Below the pieces are notes generated by a model that was given only the letters and a program-made list of their open reading frames with translations, searched no databases and was not told the DNA's origin. A stretch of DNA of 64,000 nt, taken from NCBI GenBank assembly GCA_963788505.1, contig CAWBGY010000009.1, forward strand, positions 62,001-126,000, read 5' to 3'. Shown in pieces: positions 26,598 to 35,198 of this stretch. The first letter of the stretch is position 1. Every line of letters starts with the position of its first letter. This stretch comes from JAIQFF01 sp963788505 (GTDB lineage: Bacteria > Acidobacteriota > Terriglobia > Terriglobales > Acidobacteriaceae). The translations under genes were made by a program, and so were the position numbers.

Positions 26598-26610
26598 TAG
26601 AATATATCTA
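26598..26610. promoter_or_regulatory. AT-rich dyad in the fur/perR promoter
   Basis: TAGAATATATCTA is a near-palindrome (arms TAGA/TCTA) immediately upstream of the regulator start. It could be an autoregulatory box or part of a -10 element. Confidence 0.35.
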
Positions 26611-26804
26611 ATGTGATAGTTTATCAAATCTTATGGCTTGCGATTGCTGCTGCGCAGGTACCGGGCTGAAGTCAGACGTGGAATCAGCAACACACAATTG
26701 CCCAGCACCGAGCTCGTGACCGAGGCTCTTTGGTAGCTTGCGCGTCGAAATCCGAAGAGGCTATACCCTGAAAGTGAAAGCGAAGCCGTCGCAGATGCCC
26801 AGCA

Positions 26805-28247
26805 TTATTCGACATGCGCAGGCAAACTGAAATGAAAAACTGAGCCCCGGCCGAGTTGGCTGGTCACACCGATGGTGCCGCCATGGGCTTCGATGATCGC
26901 TTTTGCGATGGGCAATCCCATGCCTGTACCTTGGACTCCTCGCTGGCCACGACCACGGTAGAATTTCTCGAAAATCAGCAACTGCTCGAACTCATCGATC
27001 CCGGGGCCCTGATCCGCGATACTGACGCATACGCTTTTAACCGCGCTTTCGGCCGTTACACGGATGGGAGTGCCTGCCGGCGAATATTTGGCGGCGTTTT
27101 CCAGCAGGTGGCGAACGACTTCGGCGACTCTCTGCTTATCGACCCGGACGCGGGGAAGATCGGCGGCGACCAGTAGTTCGACTTTACGATCTCCCAACAG
27201 CGGCGCAGATTCTTGCAATGCCGCATCGATCGCGGCGCGGATGTCCAGGACCTCCAACTCAAGATGGACCTGGTGTGCGTCGAGTTGGGCCATTTCCGCA
27301 GCCTCGCCCACCAGACGGTTCAACCGGTCTGCTTCCTCCTCGACCACTGCGACCAGATCATGCCGCGCCGCGTCGTCCAGATGGACGCTCGAGGACAGTG
27401 TTGAGGCTGCCGCCTTGATGCTGGTGAGCGGCGTCCGAAATTCGTGGGTCACGGCATCGAGCAGCGCCGAGCGCAGATGCTCGCTTTCTCGTGCCGCCTC
27501 TGCGTGCGAAAGCTTCTCCACCGCCCGGGCTCGTTCGGTCGCAATGGCGACCAGGCTGCCGATGGCTTCCAACGTTTGCCGGGAAAGGTTGCCGATCACC
27601 GCAAAGCTGCCGACGCTTCGGACGCCAATCCGAAGCGGGATGAATGTAATATTCTGTTGGGGCCGGGCGATCAGTTCGCCGCGCGCGCTGACTGCCTTCA
27701 GTTCCTCGGCGGAAAGCAGATTGTGTGCGTTCACGTCCGAATAATAGACCTTTTGACCAGAGGTTAAAAAGATCGCTGCGGCGGCGACGGAAAATTCATC
27801 GACAATGATCATTGGCAGCTCGTTCAAGAGTTCAAACACGTTCTCCTTGATGAGCAATTGCTGGCTGAAGGTATAAAGCCGTTCGATCTCTTGGCGTCGA
27901 CTTTCGGCCGATTCAGCCTGGCTTCTCGCCTTATCCGACAGCTGGCTGGCAATCATGGCGGTCATCAGGAACACCGCCAGCGCAACCCAATTCTGCGGAT
28001 CAGCGATTGTCCAGGTGCGTACCGGGGGGAGGAAAAAGAAGTTAAAGCATGCGGTCGCGATCAGTGACGCAAACGCCGAGTACCTCAACCCCCAGGCGGC
28101 GGCCACCACCAAGACCAGAAGCAGGAAGGTCAAGGCCACCGTAGTCGGGTTGACGCGTAAGAAACGAGTGTAAAGCGCAGTGATGGCAGTCACCACCACC
28201 GAGCAAACGGTGAATCGGACCAGCATGCGCTGAAGGGGTCGCCCCAC
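26805..28247 (-). CDS. sensor histidine kinase with DUF4118 membrane domain (KdpD C-terminal half)
   Basis: The 480-residue protein has four membrane helices (~10-105) with the KdpD-type DUF4118 sequence FASLIATACFNFFFLPPVRT, a GAF-like domain (~140-235), HisKA with LLDAVTHEFRTPLTSIKAAA (phospho-acceptor His) and an HATPase with HLLENAAKYSP, DQGPGI and GTGMGLPIAKAI. This is exactly the C-terminal half of KdpD, without the N-terminal KdpD/Usp part, which is encoded divergently from 28359. Only 111 bases separate the two start codons. It presumably phosphorylates KdpE at 29471. GTG 28247 is the start given; ATG 28226 is possible. Confidence 0.9.
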   Translation of the reverse strand: MGRPLQRMLVRFTVCSVVVTAITALYTRFLRVNPTTVALTFLLLVLVVAAAWGLRYSAFASLIATACFNFFFLPPVRTWTIADPQNWVALAVFLMTAMIASQLSDKARSQAESAESRRQEIERLYTFSQQLLIKENVFELLNELPMIIVDEFSVAAAAIFLTSGQKVYYSDVNAHNLLSAEELKAVSARGELIARPQQNITFIPLRIGVRSVGSFAVIGNLSRQTLEAIGSLVAIATERARAVEKLSHAEAARESEHLRSALLDAVTHEFRTPLTSIKAAASTLSSSVHLDDAARHDLVAVVEEEADRLNRLVGEAAEMAQLDAHQVHLELEVLDIRAAIDAALQESAPLLGDRKVELLVAADLPRVRVDKQRVAEVVRHLLENAAKYSPAGTPIRVTAESAVKSVCVSIADQGPGIDEFEQLLIFEKFYRGRGQRGVQGTGMGLPIAKAIIEAHGGTIGVTSQLGRGSVFHFSLPAHVE

Positions 28248-28358
28248 GCCCAGATTCTATTCGAGGACCATGCGGGCCGTATCCCCGCTGTTGTCGAAAG
28301 TCATAAAAACTGCATAAATGATGGGCGCGTTCGGGTGCCGCTAGCTGACAATAGGGTC

Positions 28359-29474
28359 ATGACCGGCAAGACGCCAGAACAATGGCTGGAAGAAGCGTCT
28401 CCAAAGAAGGAAGCGCTGCTCAAGCTCTTTCTCGGCTATGCGCCCGGTGTGGGCAAAACCTACAGCATGCTGAGCGAGGCCATTCGCAGGCATAGCCGTG
28501 GCGAAGATGTGATTGTGGGCATGGTTGAAACCCACGGCCGGAAGCCGATCGTTGAATTCGCAGCCAAGCTGCCGGCCGTTCCACGACGCACGCTCGAATA
28601 CAAAGGGGCCCTATTCGAAGAAATGGATGTTGATGCCATCATTGGACGGAAGCCGAAGGTCGCCGTTGTCGACGAACTGGCCCACACCAATGTCGAAGGC
28701 AGCAAGCACGGCAAGAGGTACGAGGATGTACTCGAACTGCTGGATGCGGGCATCGACGTGCTTTCGACGATGAACGTCCAACATATCGAAAGCATGACAC
28801 CAATGGTCCGCAGCATCACCGGCGTGACCGTGCGGGAGACGGTGCCCGACTGGCTGATGCAGAGGGTCAACGAAATTGTCCTCGCCGACCTCACTCCCGA
28901 GGCCCTTCGTCACCGCATGGAACGCGGCGATATTTATCCGATCGAACGCGCGGAACGGGCCCTTGAACACTTTTTCAGGCCCGGCAATCTCATTGCCCTG
29001 CGTGAACTGGCATTGCGCCAGGTCACACAGGTAGTTGACCGGAGCCTGGAATCGTATCTTGAACGAGAGCACATTGAGCAACCGGGCGTGCACGAGCGTA
29101 TTGCAGTGTGCATCAGTTCGAACCCTGCCGCACAGTACCTGATCGCCCGCGGCTGGCGAATGGCGCAAGCCATCAAAGCGGACCTTATCGTCGTGTATGT
29201 CGATACCGGTGTCGACGACGATCCCGGGGACCAGCGCACGCTGCGGCGCAATATCGAGTTCGCGGAGAATCTCAGGGCAGAGGTGGTGAAGCTCAATGGC
29301 GACAGGGTGGCCGAGACGGTCGCGATGTACGTGCGGGAGAAGCACGTGACCCAGGTTATTTTTGGGCATTCAGCCACCAGCGGCTGGCGGCGTTACCTTT
29401 ATATGTCTGCTGTGCAGAGATTTCTGCGCGATGCGCCATCCGTAGACGTCCACATCGTGGCACAAACCAAATGA
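28359..29474 (+). CDS. KdpD N-terminal sensor domain protein with Usp domain
   Basis: ATG 28359 is used (GTG 28335 is an in-frame alternative). The ~371-residue protein is the cytoplasmic N-terminal part of KdpD. It has the Walker A GYAPGVGKTYSML, the strand VGMVETHGRKPI, the Walker B VVDELAHTNVEGSKHGKRYED and VLSTMNVQHIESM (~1-210). A universal stress protein-like domain follows (RIAVCISSNPAAQYLIARGW to HIVAQTK, ~250-371). No membrane or kinase domain follows; those are in the divergent gene at 26805. It is co-transcribed with kdpE (ATGA overlap) and likely tunes the kinase in response to K+ or c-di-AMP, as known for KdpD. Confidence 0.9.
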   Translation: MTGKTPEQWLEEASPKKEALLKLFLGYAPGVGKTYSMLSEAIRRHSRGEDVIVGMVETHGRKPIVEFAAKLPAVPRRTLEYKGALFEEMDVDAIIGRKPKVAVVDELAHTNVEGSKHGKRYEDVLELLDAGIDVLSTMNVQHIESMTPMVRSITGVTVRETVPDWLMQRVNEIVLADLTPEALRHRMERGDIYPIERAERALEHFFRPGNLIALRELALRQVTQVVDRSLESYLEREHIEQPGVHERIAVCISSNPAAQYLIARGWRMAQAIKADLIVVYVDTGVDDDPGDQRTLRRNIEFAENLRAEVVKLNGDRVAETVAMYVREKHVTQVIFGHSATSGWRRYLYMSAVQRFLRDAPSVDVHIVAQTK

Positions 29475-30163
29475 CGGATCGCCGGCACATTCTGGTGGTT
29501 GATGACGAGCCGCAAATCACTCGGGTATTACGCACGGCCTTGACGGCGCATGGATACGATGTGCGCATTGCTCACGACGGGGAGAGCGCCCTGGAGTTGA
29601 TGAAAGATTGGCGCGCCGACTTGGTCGTAACGGACCTCGCCATGCCTAACGTGGACGGCGTCGAACTCTGCCGCCGGATACGACACGTATCGGAGACGCC
29701 CATCATTGTTCTGTCGGTTCGAGACCAGGAGAAAAGCAAGATCGAGGCCCTGGATGCCGGAGCCGACGATTACGTCACCAAGCCTTTTTCGGTCGATGAA
29801 TTGATGGCCCGTGTCAGAGCGAACCTGCGCCGCATGAAGGAAGTTTCTGCCACTCCATCCCTCATCGAGGATGGCCAGTTTCGAATCGACCTCGATGCTC
29901 ACAGCGTCGTGGTGTCGGGCCGCGAAGTACGACTCACGCCGAAGGAGTTTGATCTCCTCGTTTACCTCGCGCAGCATCCGCGGAAGGTCGTGACCACGCG
30001 CAGATTACTCGGAGCGATCTGGGGCGCCAACAGCACCGAGCAACCCGAATACGTGCGGGTATTTGTGAACCACTTGCGGAAGAAGCTCGAACCCGATCCG
30101 GAGAACCCCCGCTACATCCTCACCGACCCCTGGGTCGGTTACCGCTTTGAACCCGGCGACTAG
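29471..30163 (+). CDS. kdpE: KdpE response regulator (OmpR family)
   Basis: ATG 29471 overlaps the upstream stop (ATGA), which settles the start against a longer frame. The 230-residue protein has a receiver domain with the DD pair (HILVVDDEP), phospho-acceptor Asp in LVVTDLAMPNVDGVEL, and Lys in ADDYVTKPFSVDEL. The OmpR winged helix follows (VRLTPKEFDLLVYLAQHPRK, VRVFVNHLRKKLEP, RYILTDPWVGYRFEP). Length and motifs are standard KdpE. It activates the kdpFABC operon directly downstream. The kinase partner is encoded in two pieces around 26805-29474. Confidence 0.95.
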   Translation: MTDRRHILVVDDEPQITRVLRTALTAHGYDVRIAHDGESALELMKDWRADLVVTDLAMPNVDGVELCRRIRHVSETPIIVLSVRDQEKSKIEALDAGADDYVTKPFSVDELMARVRANLRRMKEVSATPSLIEDGQFRIDLDAHSVVVSGREVRLTPKEFDLLVYLAQHPRKVVTTRRLLGAIWGANSTEQPEYVRVFVNHLRKKLEPDPENPRYILTDPWVGYRFEPGD

Positions 30164-30227
30164 TCTTTATGCACTTTTAACGCTCTTTCTATTCGGGCTT
30201 TAGTCGCCGCGGATTCCAATCCATTGT

Positions 30228-30392
30228 ATGGAAACATTCACGCGGTTCCTTATGACTGCCGGAATTCGGATCCTCGAAACGATGTTCGTCCTGGGAATTG
30301 CGGGTTCCGCCCTCGTGGTCGTCCTTAGCGCGATTGAAGACCTGCGCGAGATCTTCACAAAGGACGTTGTGCCAGGAAAGGACACGGACTGA
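30228..30392 (+). CDS. small membrane-type protein between kdpE and kdpF (54 residues)
   Basis: ATG 30228 opens a 54-residue frame with one hydrophobic helix (MFVLGIAGSALVVVLSAIED) flanked by polar ends (RFLMTAGIRILE before it, DLREIFTKD after it). It is too short for routine gene calling. Its in-line position between kdpE and the next small ORF (3-base gap) and the tidy membrane-helix pattern argue that it is real. I do not recognise a family; a Kdp-associated membrane peptide is a reasonable guess. Confidence 0.55.
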   Translation: METFTRFLMTAGIRILETMFVLGIAGSALVVVLSAIEDLREIFTKDVVPGKDTD

Positions 30393-30394
30393 CC

Positions 30395-30481
30395 ATGCAG
30401 GACTTGCTCTTTATCACGCTCACCATCGGCTTCTTCGTCTTGGCCGCTGTTTATGTTCATTTTTGTGACCGCCTGAGGTAA
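30395..30481 (+). CDS. 28-residue membrane peptide upstream of kdpF
   Basis: ATG 30395 follows the previous stop by two bases and encodes one hydrophobic helix (LLFITLTIGFFVLAAVYVHF) ending in a basic tail CDRLR. Similar tiny ORFs ending in C-R-L precede kdpF in some acidobacterial kdp operons, as far as I recall. It is probably a single-span membrane peptide translated with kdpF, whose TTG start lies 4 bases on. Confidence 0.55.
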   Translation: MQDLLFITLTIGFFVLAAVYVHFCDRLR

Positions 30482-30484
30482 GCA

Positions 30485-30574
30485 TTGACGATCGAATCCA
30501 TTCTGATTCTTGCTGCCAGCGCCATCTTGGCCCTGTATTTGTTTTATGCGTTGTTGCGGCCGGAGAAATTCTAA
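30485..30574 (+). CDS. kdpF: KdpF, small subunit of K+-transporting ATPase
   Basis: TTG 30485, with GAGG just before it, opens a 29-residue protein, the same length as E. coli KdpF. The sequence is one membrane helix (LILAASAILALYLFYALLRP) with the family's C-terminal YALLRPEKF. KdpF stabilises the KdpABC complex. The stop is one base before the kdpA ATG. Too short for the standard gene cut-off but clear by position and sequence. Confidence 0.9.
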   Translation: MTIESILILAASAILALYLFYALLRPEKF

Positions 30575-30575
30575 G

Positions 30576-32375
30576 ATGACTGCGAACGGCTGGTTTCAGA
30601 TCGCTTTGTACCTCACGCTGATTCTTGCGGTCACAAAACCTCTGGGCGTGTTCATGGCCCGCGTGTTTAGCCGGGAAAAGACCTTTCTGGATCCGCTGTT
30701 ACGTCCGCTTGAGCGGCTCATCTATAGGCTCACGGGAGTGGACGAAGAGCACGAAATGCCGTGGACGGAATACGCCGTGGCGATGTTGCTCTTCAGCGCG
30801 GTGTCCATGCTTGTTCTGTACGCCATGCTGCGGCTACAGGCATATTTGCCGTTCAATCCGCAAAAGCTCGCCGGTGTCACCCCAGAACATCTTGCGTTCA
30901 ATACGGCAGCATCCTTCACCACAAATACGAACTGGCAGGCCTACTCGGGCGAGACCACAATGAGCTATTTCACCCAGATGGCGGGCCTGGCATATCACAA
31001 CTTCGTGTCGGCAGCGGTCGGCATCGCGCTGGCAATCGCGTTCATCCGGGGTGTCGCACGAAGGCAAATGGCCACGATTGGCAACTTCTGGGTGGATATG
31101 GTGCGGGCATCGCTCTGGGTGCTCTTGCCATTTTGCGTTGTGGGCACGCTGCTGTTGGTATCACAGGGCGTAGTACAGAACCTCCGTCCCTACGACACGG
31201 TGAAACTGGTTGAGCCGCAGCAAGTGCCGAAGAGCGGTCCCGATGGGCTACCGACGGTCGATGCCGCGGGCAGGCCCGTGATGGACGTGGTTCAGCAACA
31301 GACGATTGCGCAGGGGCCGGTCGCGTCGCAGGAGTTCATAAAGGAATGGGGCACGAACGGCGGCGGTTTTTTTAATGCGAATAGCGCTCATCCCTTCGAG
31401 AATCCCACGCCCTTATCGAACTTGATCGAGATGTTCGCCATCTTTGCCGTCTCGTCAGGGCTGACGTACACGCTCGGCCGTATGACCGGTTCGCAGAGGC
31501 ATGGCTGGGCGGTCTGGTCGGCGATGGCGATCCTCTTCCTTGCTGGCGTGAGTACCGTCTATTGGGCGGAAGCGCGCGGGAATCCGCTGCTTGCAAGCGT
31601 GGACCAACGGACGACCGCGCTCCAGTCCGGCGGAAACATGGAAGGCAAGGAAGTCCGCTTTGGAATCGCGAACACCGCGCTTTGGGCCACGGCCACCACG
31701 GACGCGAGCTGCGGCGCCATCAACGGCTGGCACGATTCCTTCACTCCGCTGGGCGGGATGGTGACACTGGTGAACATCATGCTCAGCGAGGTGATTTTCG
31801 GCGGCGTTGGCGCGGGCATGTATGGAATGCTGATTTACATCATTCTCGCGGTGTTCATCGCCGGATTGATGGTCGGCCGCACTCCGGAGTACCTGGGCAA
31901 GAAGATCGAAGCGTATGACGTGAAGATGGCGATGCTGGTTACCCTGATCTTCCCGCTGGTCATCCTCGGATTCTCGGCGATCTCCGCGGTAAAGGGGTAC
32001 GGAACGTCGGGCATTCTCAATCCCGGGCCGCACGGGCTGAGCGAGATTTTGTACGCCTTTAGTTCCGGTGGCGGAAACAACGGCTCCGCCTTCGGCGGCC
32101 TGACGGTCAATACACCCTGGTACGACACCACCATCGGGCTCACCATGCTGGCCGGCCGTTTCCTGATGATCATTCCCATGCTCGCGATTGCCGGCAACCT
32201 GGCCTCAAAGAAATACGTTCCACCTTCGCTGGGTACCTTCCCGGTGACCACTCCGCTCTTCACGGTGTTGTTAATTGGGGTCATTCTGATCGTCGGCGCC
32301 CTGACTTTCTTTCCCGCGCTCAGCCTGGGTCCAATCCTGGAGCATTTGCTCATGTACACCGGCAAGACATTTTGA
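30576..32375 (+). CDS. kdpA: potassium-transporting ATPase subunit KdpA
   Basis: ATG 30576 is chosen because it follows kdpF by one base; the longer frame would overlap it. The 599-residue, ten-helix channel-like subunit shows the four selectivity-filter segments of the SKT superfamily: TNTNWQAYSG, EWGTNGGGFFNANSAHPFENP, TATTDASCGAINGW and GGGNNGSAFGGL. It selects and binds K+ in the Kdp P-type ATPase. Length and motifs are typical. The stop codon is 8 bases before the kdpB ATG. Expression should depend on KdpE. Confidence 0.97.
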   Translation: MTANGWFQIALYLTLILAVTKPLGVFMARVFSREKTFLDPLLRPLERLIYRLTGVDEEHEMPWTEYAVAMLLFSAVSMLVLYAMLRLQAYLPFNPQKLAGVTPEHLAFNTAASFTTNTNWQAYSGETTMSYFTQMAGLAYHNFVSAAVGIALAIAFIRGVARRQMATIGNFWVDMVRASLWVLLPFCVVGTLLLVSQGVVQNLRPYDTVKLVEPQQVPKSGPDGLPTVDAAGRPVMDVVQQQTIAQGPVASQEFIKEWGTNGGGFFNANSAHPFENPTPLSNLIEMFAIFAVSSGLTYTLGRMTGSQRHGWAVWSAMAILFLAGVSTVYWAEARGNPLLASVDQRTTALQSGGNMEGKEVRFGIANTALWATATTDASCGAINGWHDSFTPLGGMVTLVNIMLSEVIFGGVGAGMYGMLIYIILAVFIAGLMVGRTPEYLGKKIEAYDVKMAMLVTLIFPLVILGFSAISAVKGYGTSGILNPGPHGLSEILYAFSSGGGNNGSAFGGLTVNTPWYDTTIGLTMLAGRFLMIIPMLAIAGNLASKKYVPPSLGTFPVTTPLFTVLLIGVILIVGALTFFPALSLGPILEHLLMYTGKTF

Positions 32376-32383
32376 GGATACCC

Positions 32384-34420
32384 ATGGCCACGAAACCATC
32401 ACGCAAATCCGTCTGGGAAATAAAGATCGTACGACGCGCGCTGGTCGACGCCATCCTGAAGCTGAACCCGCACACGATGATGCGCAATCCCGTCATGTTC
32501 GTCGTGGAGGTTGGCAGCCTGATTACGACCATCCTGCTGATTCGGAACCCACACCAGTCATTTGGCTTCAATCTGCAGATCACTCTGTGGTTGTGGTTCA
32601 CCGTGGTATTTGCCAACTTCGCGGAAGCCATGGCGGAGGGCCGGGGCAAAGCACAGGCCGACACCCTGCGGAAGACCCGGTCAGAAACGATTGGCAATCG
32701 TGTTTGCTCCAACGGTTCCATTGACCAGGTCCCGAGTTCACAACTCCATACCGGCGATATCGTGCTGGTCGCTGCGGGAGAATTCATTCCCGGAGACGGC
32801 GAAATCATCGAGGGGGTCGCATCCGTAGACGAGTCCGCCATCACCGGGGAGTCCGCTCCGGTGATTCGGGAGTCTGGCGGCGATCGCTCCGCAGTTACCG
32901 GTGGCACGCGAGTGCTGTCGGATCAGATCAAGGTGAAAATTACTTCCAACCCCGGCGAGACGTTTCTCGACCGCATGATTGCGCTCGTGGAGGGCGCGGA
33001 GCGCCAGAAGACTCCCAACGAAATCGCACTCAACATCCTGCTCGCTGGATTGACAATCCTCTTCCTGCTGGCGGTGGTCACACTGCAGCCATTCGCGATC
33101 TATTCCGGATCGCCGCAAACCATATTTGTCCTGGTGTCGTTACTCGTCTGCCTGATTCCGACCACCATCGGAGGGCTACTCTCCGCGATTGGTATTGCAG
33201 GCATGGACCGCCTGGTTCAGCACAACGTGCTTGCGATGTCTGGGCGGGCGGTCGAGGCGGCAGGGGACGTCACCACGCTGCTACTGGACAAGACTGGCAC
33301 GATCACTCTCGGCAATCGGCAAGCTTCGCGTTTCCTGCCTGCGCCAGGCGTCAAAGAGACGGAGCTCGCCGACGCCGCGCAGCTTTCGTCCCTGGCCGAC
33401 GAAACTCCGGAAGGCCGCTCGGTCGTCGTGCTGGCCAAGGAGAAGTATGGGCTGCGGGGGCGCGACTTTGGTTCGCACCAGGCGCAGTTTATTCCGTTTT
33501 CCGCCCAGACGAGGATGTCGGGCGTGAACCTGAATGGGTTCGAGATCCGCAAGGGCGCGGCGGATGCGATCGGGTGCTACTTGCGCGACAACGGCGCCTC
33601 TTTGCCGGACGAAGTACGGGCGAGCGTCGAGCAGGTTGCCCGCTCCGGAGGTACACCGTTGGTGGTGGCGGAGCGTCAGCGCGGCGCGCTGGGCGTGATC
33701 GAGCTCAAGGACATTGTAAAGGGCGGAATGCGGGAACGCTTCGACCAGCTTCGCGCCATGGGCATCCGCACGGTGATGATCACGGGCGACAATCCGCTAA
33801 CCGCTGCCGCCATCGCACGCGAAGCAGGTGTCGATGACTTTCTCGCCCAGGCGACTCCGAAAGACAAAATGGACTTGATACGCCGTGAGCAAGCCGAGGG
33901 CAAGCTGGTCGCGATGACGGGCGATGGCACAAACGATGCGCCCGCACTGGCGCAGGCCGATGTCGGCGTTGCCATGAACAGCGGGACCCAGGCCGCCAAA
34001 GAGGCCGGCAACATGGTGGACCTGGATTCCAATCCCACCAAACTTATCGAAGTGGTGGGGATCGGCAAGCAACTGTTGATGACGCGAGGTGCGCTTACAA
34101 CATTCTCGATCGCCAACGACGTTGCCAAGTACTTCGCGATCATTCCAGCCATGTTCGCAGGCACATTCCCGGTGCTGAACGTCCTGAATATCATGCACCT
34201 GAGAACACCGCAGTCGGCAGTGCTGTCGGCGGTCATTTTTAACGCGGTCGTCATTATCGCCCTGGTTCCACTGGCGCTTCGCGGAATCAAGTATCGCCCT
34301 ATGGGCGCGGCCGCGCTCCTCCGGCGTAATCTTCTGGTTTACGGCTTGGGAGGTATCGCGGTGCCCTTCGTCGGGATCAAGCTCATTGACGTGCTGATCA
34401 CCGCCGCCCGGCTGGCTTGA
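32384..34420 (+). CDS. kdpB: potassium-transporting P-type ATPase subunit KdpB
   Basis: ATG 32384 is preferred to an overlapping TTG at 32372. The 678-residue catalytic subunit has the actuator motif TGES in DESAITGESAPV, the phosphorylation motif DKTGTITLGNR, the nucleotide site KGAADAIG, MITGDNPLTAAAIA, and the hinge MTGDGTNDAPALAQADVG. Membrane helices frame these as in other type IA ATPases. It hydrolyses ATP to drive K+ uptake through KdpA. All catalytic residues are present. kdpC follows after 9 bases. Confidence 0.97.
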   Translation: MATKPSRKSVWEIKIVRRALVDAILKLNPHTMMRNPVMFVVEVGSLITTILLIRNPHQSFGFNLQITLWLWFTVVFANFAEAMAEGRGKAQADTLRKTRSETIGNRVCSNGSIDQVPSSQLHTGDIVLVAAGEFIPGDGEIIEGVASVDESAITGESAPVIRESGGDRSAVTGGTRVLSDQIKVKITSNPGETFLDRMIALVEGAERQKTPNEIALNILLAGLTILFLLAVVTLQPFAIYSGSPQTIFVLVSLLVCLIPTTIGGLLSAIGIAGMDRLVQHNVLAMSGRAVEAAGDVTTLLLDKTGTITLGNRQASRFLPAPGVKETELADAAQLSSLADETPEGRSVVVLAKEKYGLRGRDFGSHQAQFIPFSAQTRMSGVNLNGFEIRKGAADAIGCYLRDNGASLPDEVRASVEQVARSGGTPLVVAERQRGALGVIELKDIVKGGMRERFDQLRAMGIRTVMITGDNPLTAAAIAREAGVDDFLAQATPKDKMDLIRREQAEGKLVAMTGDGTNDAPALAQADVGVAMNSGTQAAKEAGNMVDLDSNPTKLIEVVGIGKQLLMTRGALTTFSIANDVAKYFAIIPAMFAGTFPVLNVLNIMHLRTPQSAVLSAVIFNAVVIIALVPLALRGIKYRPMGAAALLRRNLLVYGLGGIAVPFVGIKLIDVLITAARLA

Positions 34421-34429
34421 AGAACTGTC

Positions 34430-34993
34430 ATGAAAAAGAATCTCATTATTTCGATCTTGATGACACTCGTTACGACCCTTCTGCTGGGCCTCATCTATCC
34501 ATTGCTGATGACAGCTATTTCGCAACTTCTGTTTCCCGATAAGGCGAACGGACAACTCGTCGTTCGTAGTGGGCAGGTCATCGGTTCGCGAATCATCGGC
34601 CAGCCCTTCACGGGGCCAGGGTACTTTCATTCGCGTCCGTCTGCGGCAGGGAGCGGGTACGACGCCGCGAATTCAGCCGGGACCAATCTTGCGCCGACCA
34701 ACCAAAAGTTGATCGACAGGGTGAAAAGGGACACGGCCACGCTTCAAGCGGAGAACCCAAGCGTACCGGTTCCCATTGACCTGGTTACGACCTCCGCCTC
34801 CGGACTTGATCCTGATATCACGCCCGCTGCCGCATACTTTCAGGTACCCCGGATCGCCCGCGAGCGCCACTTGAGTCAAGATGAAGTAATGGCACTCGTC
34901 CGCGCTCACATCCAACCCCGGCAGTTCGGATTCCTCGGAGAACCACGAGTGAACGTGTTTGAGCTTAACCGCGCTCTCGATGCCCATAGCTAG
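34430..34993 (+). CDS. kdpC: potassium-transporting ATPase subunit KdpC
   Basis: ATG 34430 starts a 187-residue protein with one N-terminal membrane helix (ISILMTLVTTLLLGLIYPLL) and a periplasmic domain with the family blocks GSRIIGQPFTGPGYFHSRPS, ATLQAENPSVPVPIDLVTTS, GLDPDITPAAAYFQVPRIA and GEPRVNVFELNRALD. It completes the KdpFABC complex. It is the last gene of the operon; about 200 bases with no clear gene follow. Confidence 0.96.
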   Translation: MKKNLIISILMTLVTTLLLGLIYPLLMTAISQLLFPDKANGQLVVRSGQVIGSRIIGQPFTGPGYFHSRPSAAGSGYDAANSAGTNLAPTNQKLIDRVKRDTATLQAENPSVPVPIDLVTTSASGLDPDITPAAAYFQVPRIARERHLSQDEVMALVRAHIQPRQFGFLGEPRVNVFELNRALDAHS

Positions 34994-35198
34994 CTATTTG
35001 CGCCCACCATGGGGTCGCTAAGAATACAGGTTCGGAACAAACCTCTCTCTCTGACCATTTCGTTTCGAACACCTACAATCACGCCAACGGCCACAGAGTG
35101 AACCCCGGCACAACCGTCTGAAACTTGTATGTCGACCGTCTACGTTGTGGCTCGGTGTAAACTCAGGGCGCGTTCGAGAGTCCAAGGGAGGCCTCGGA

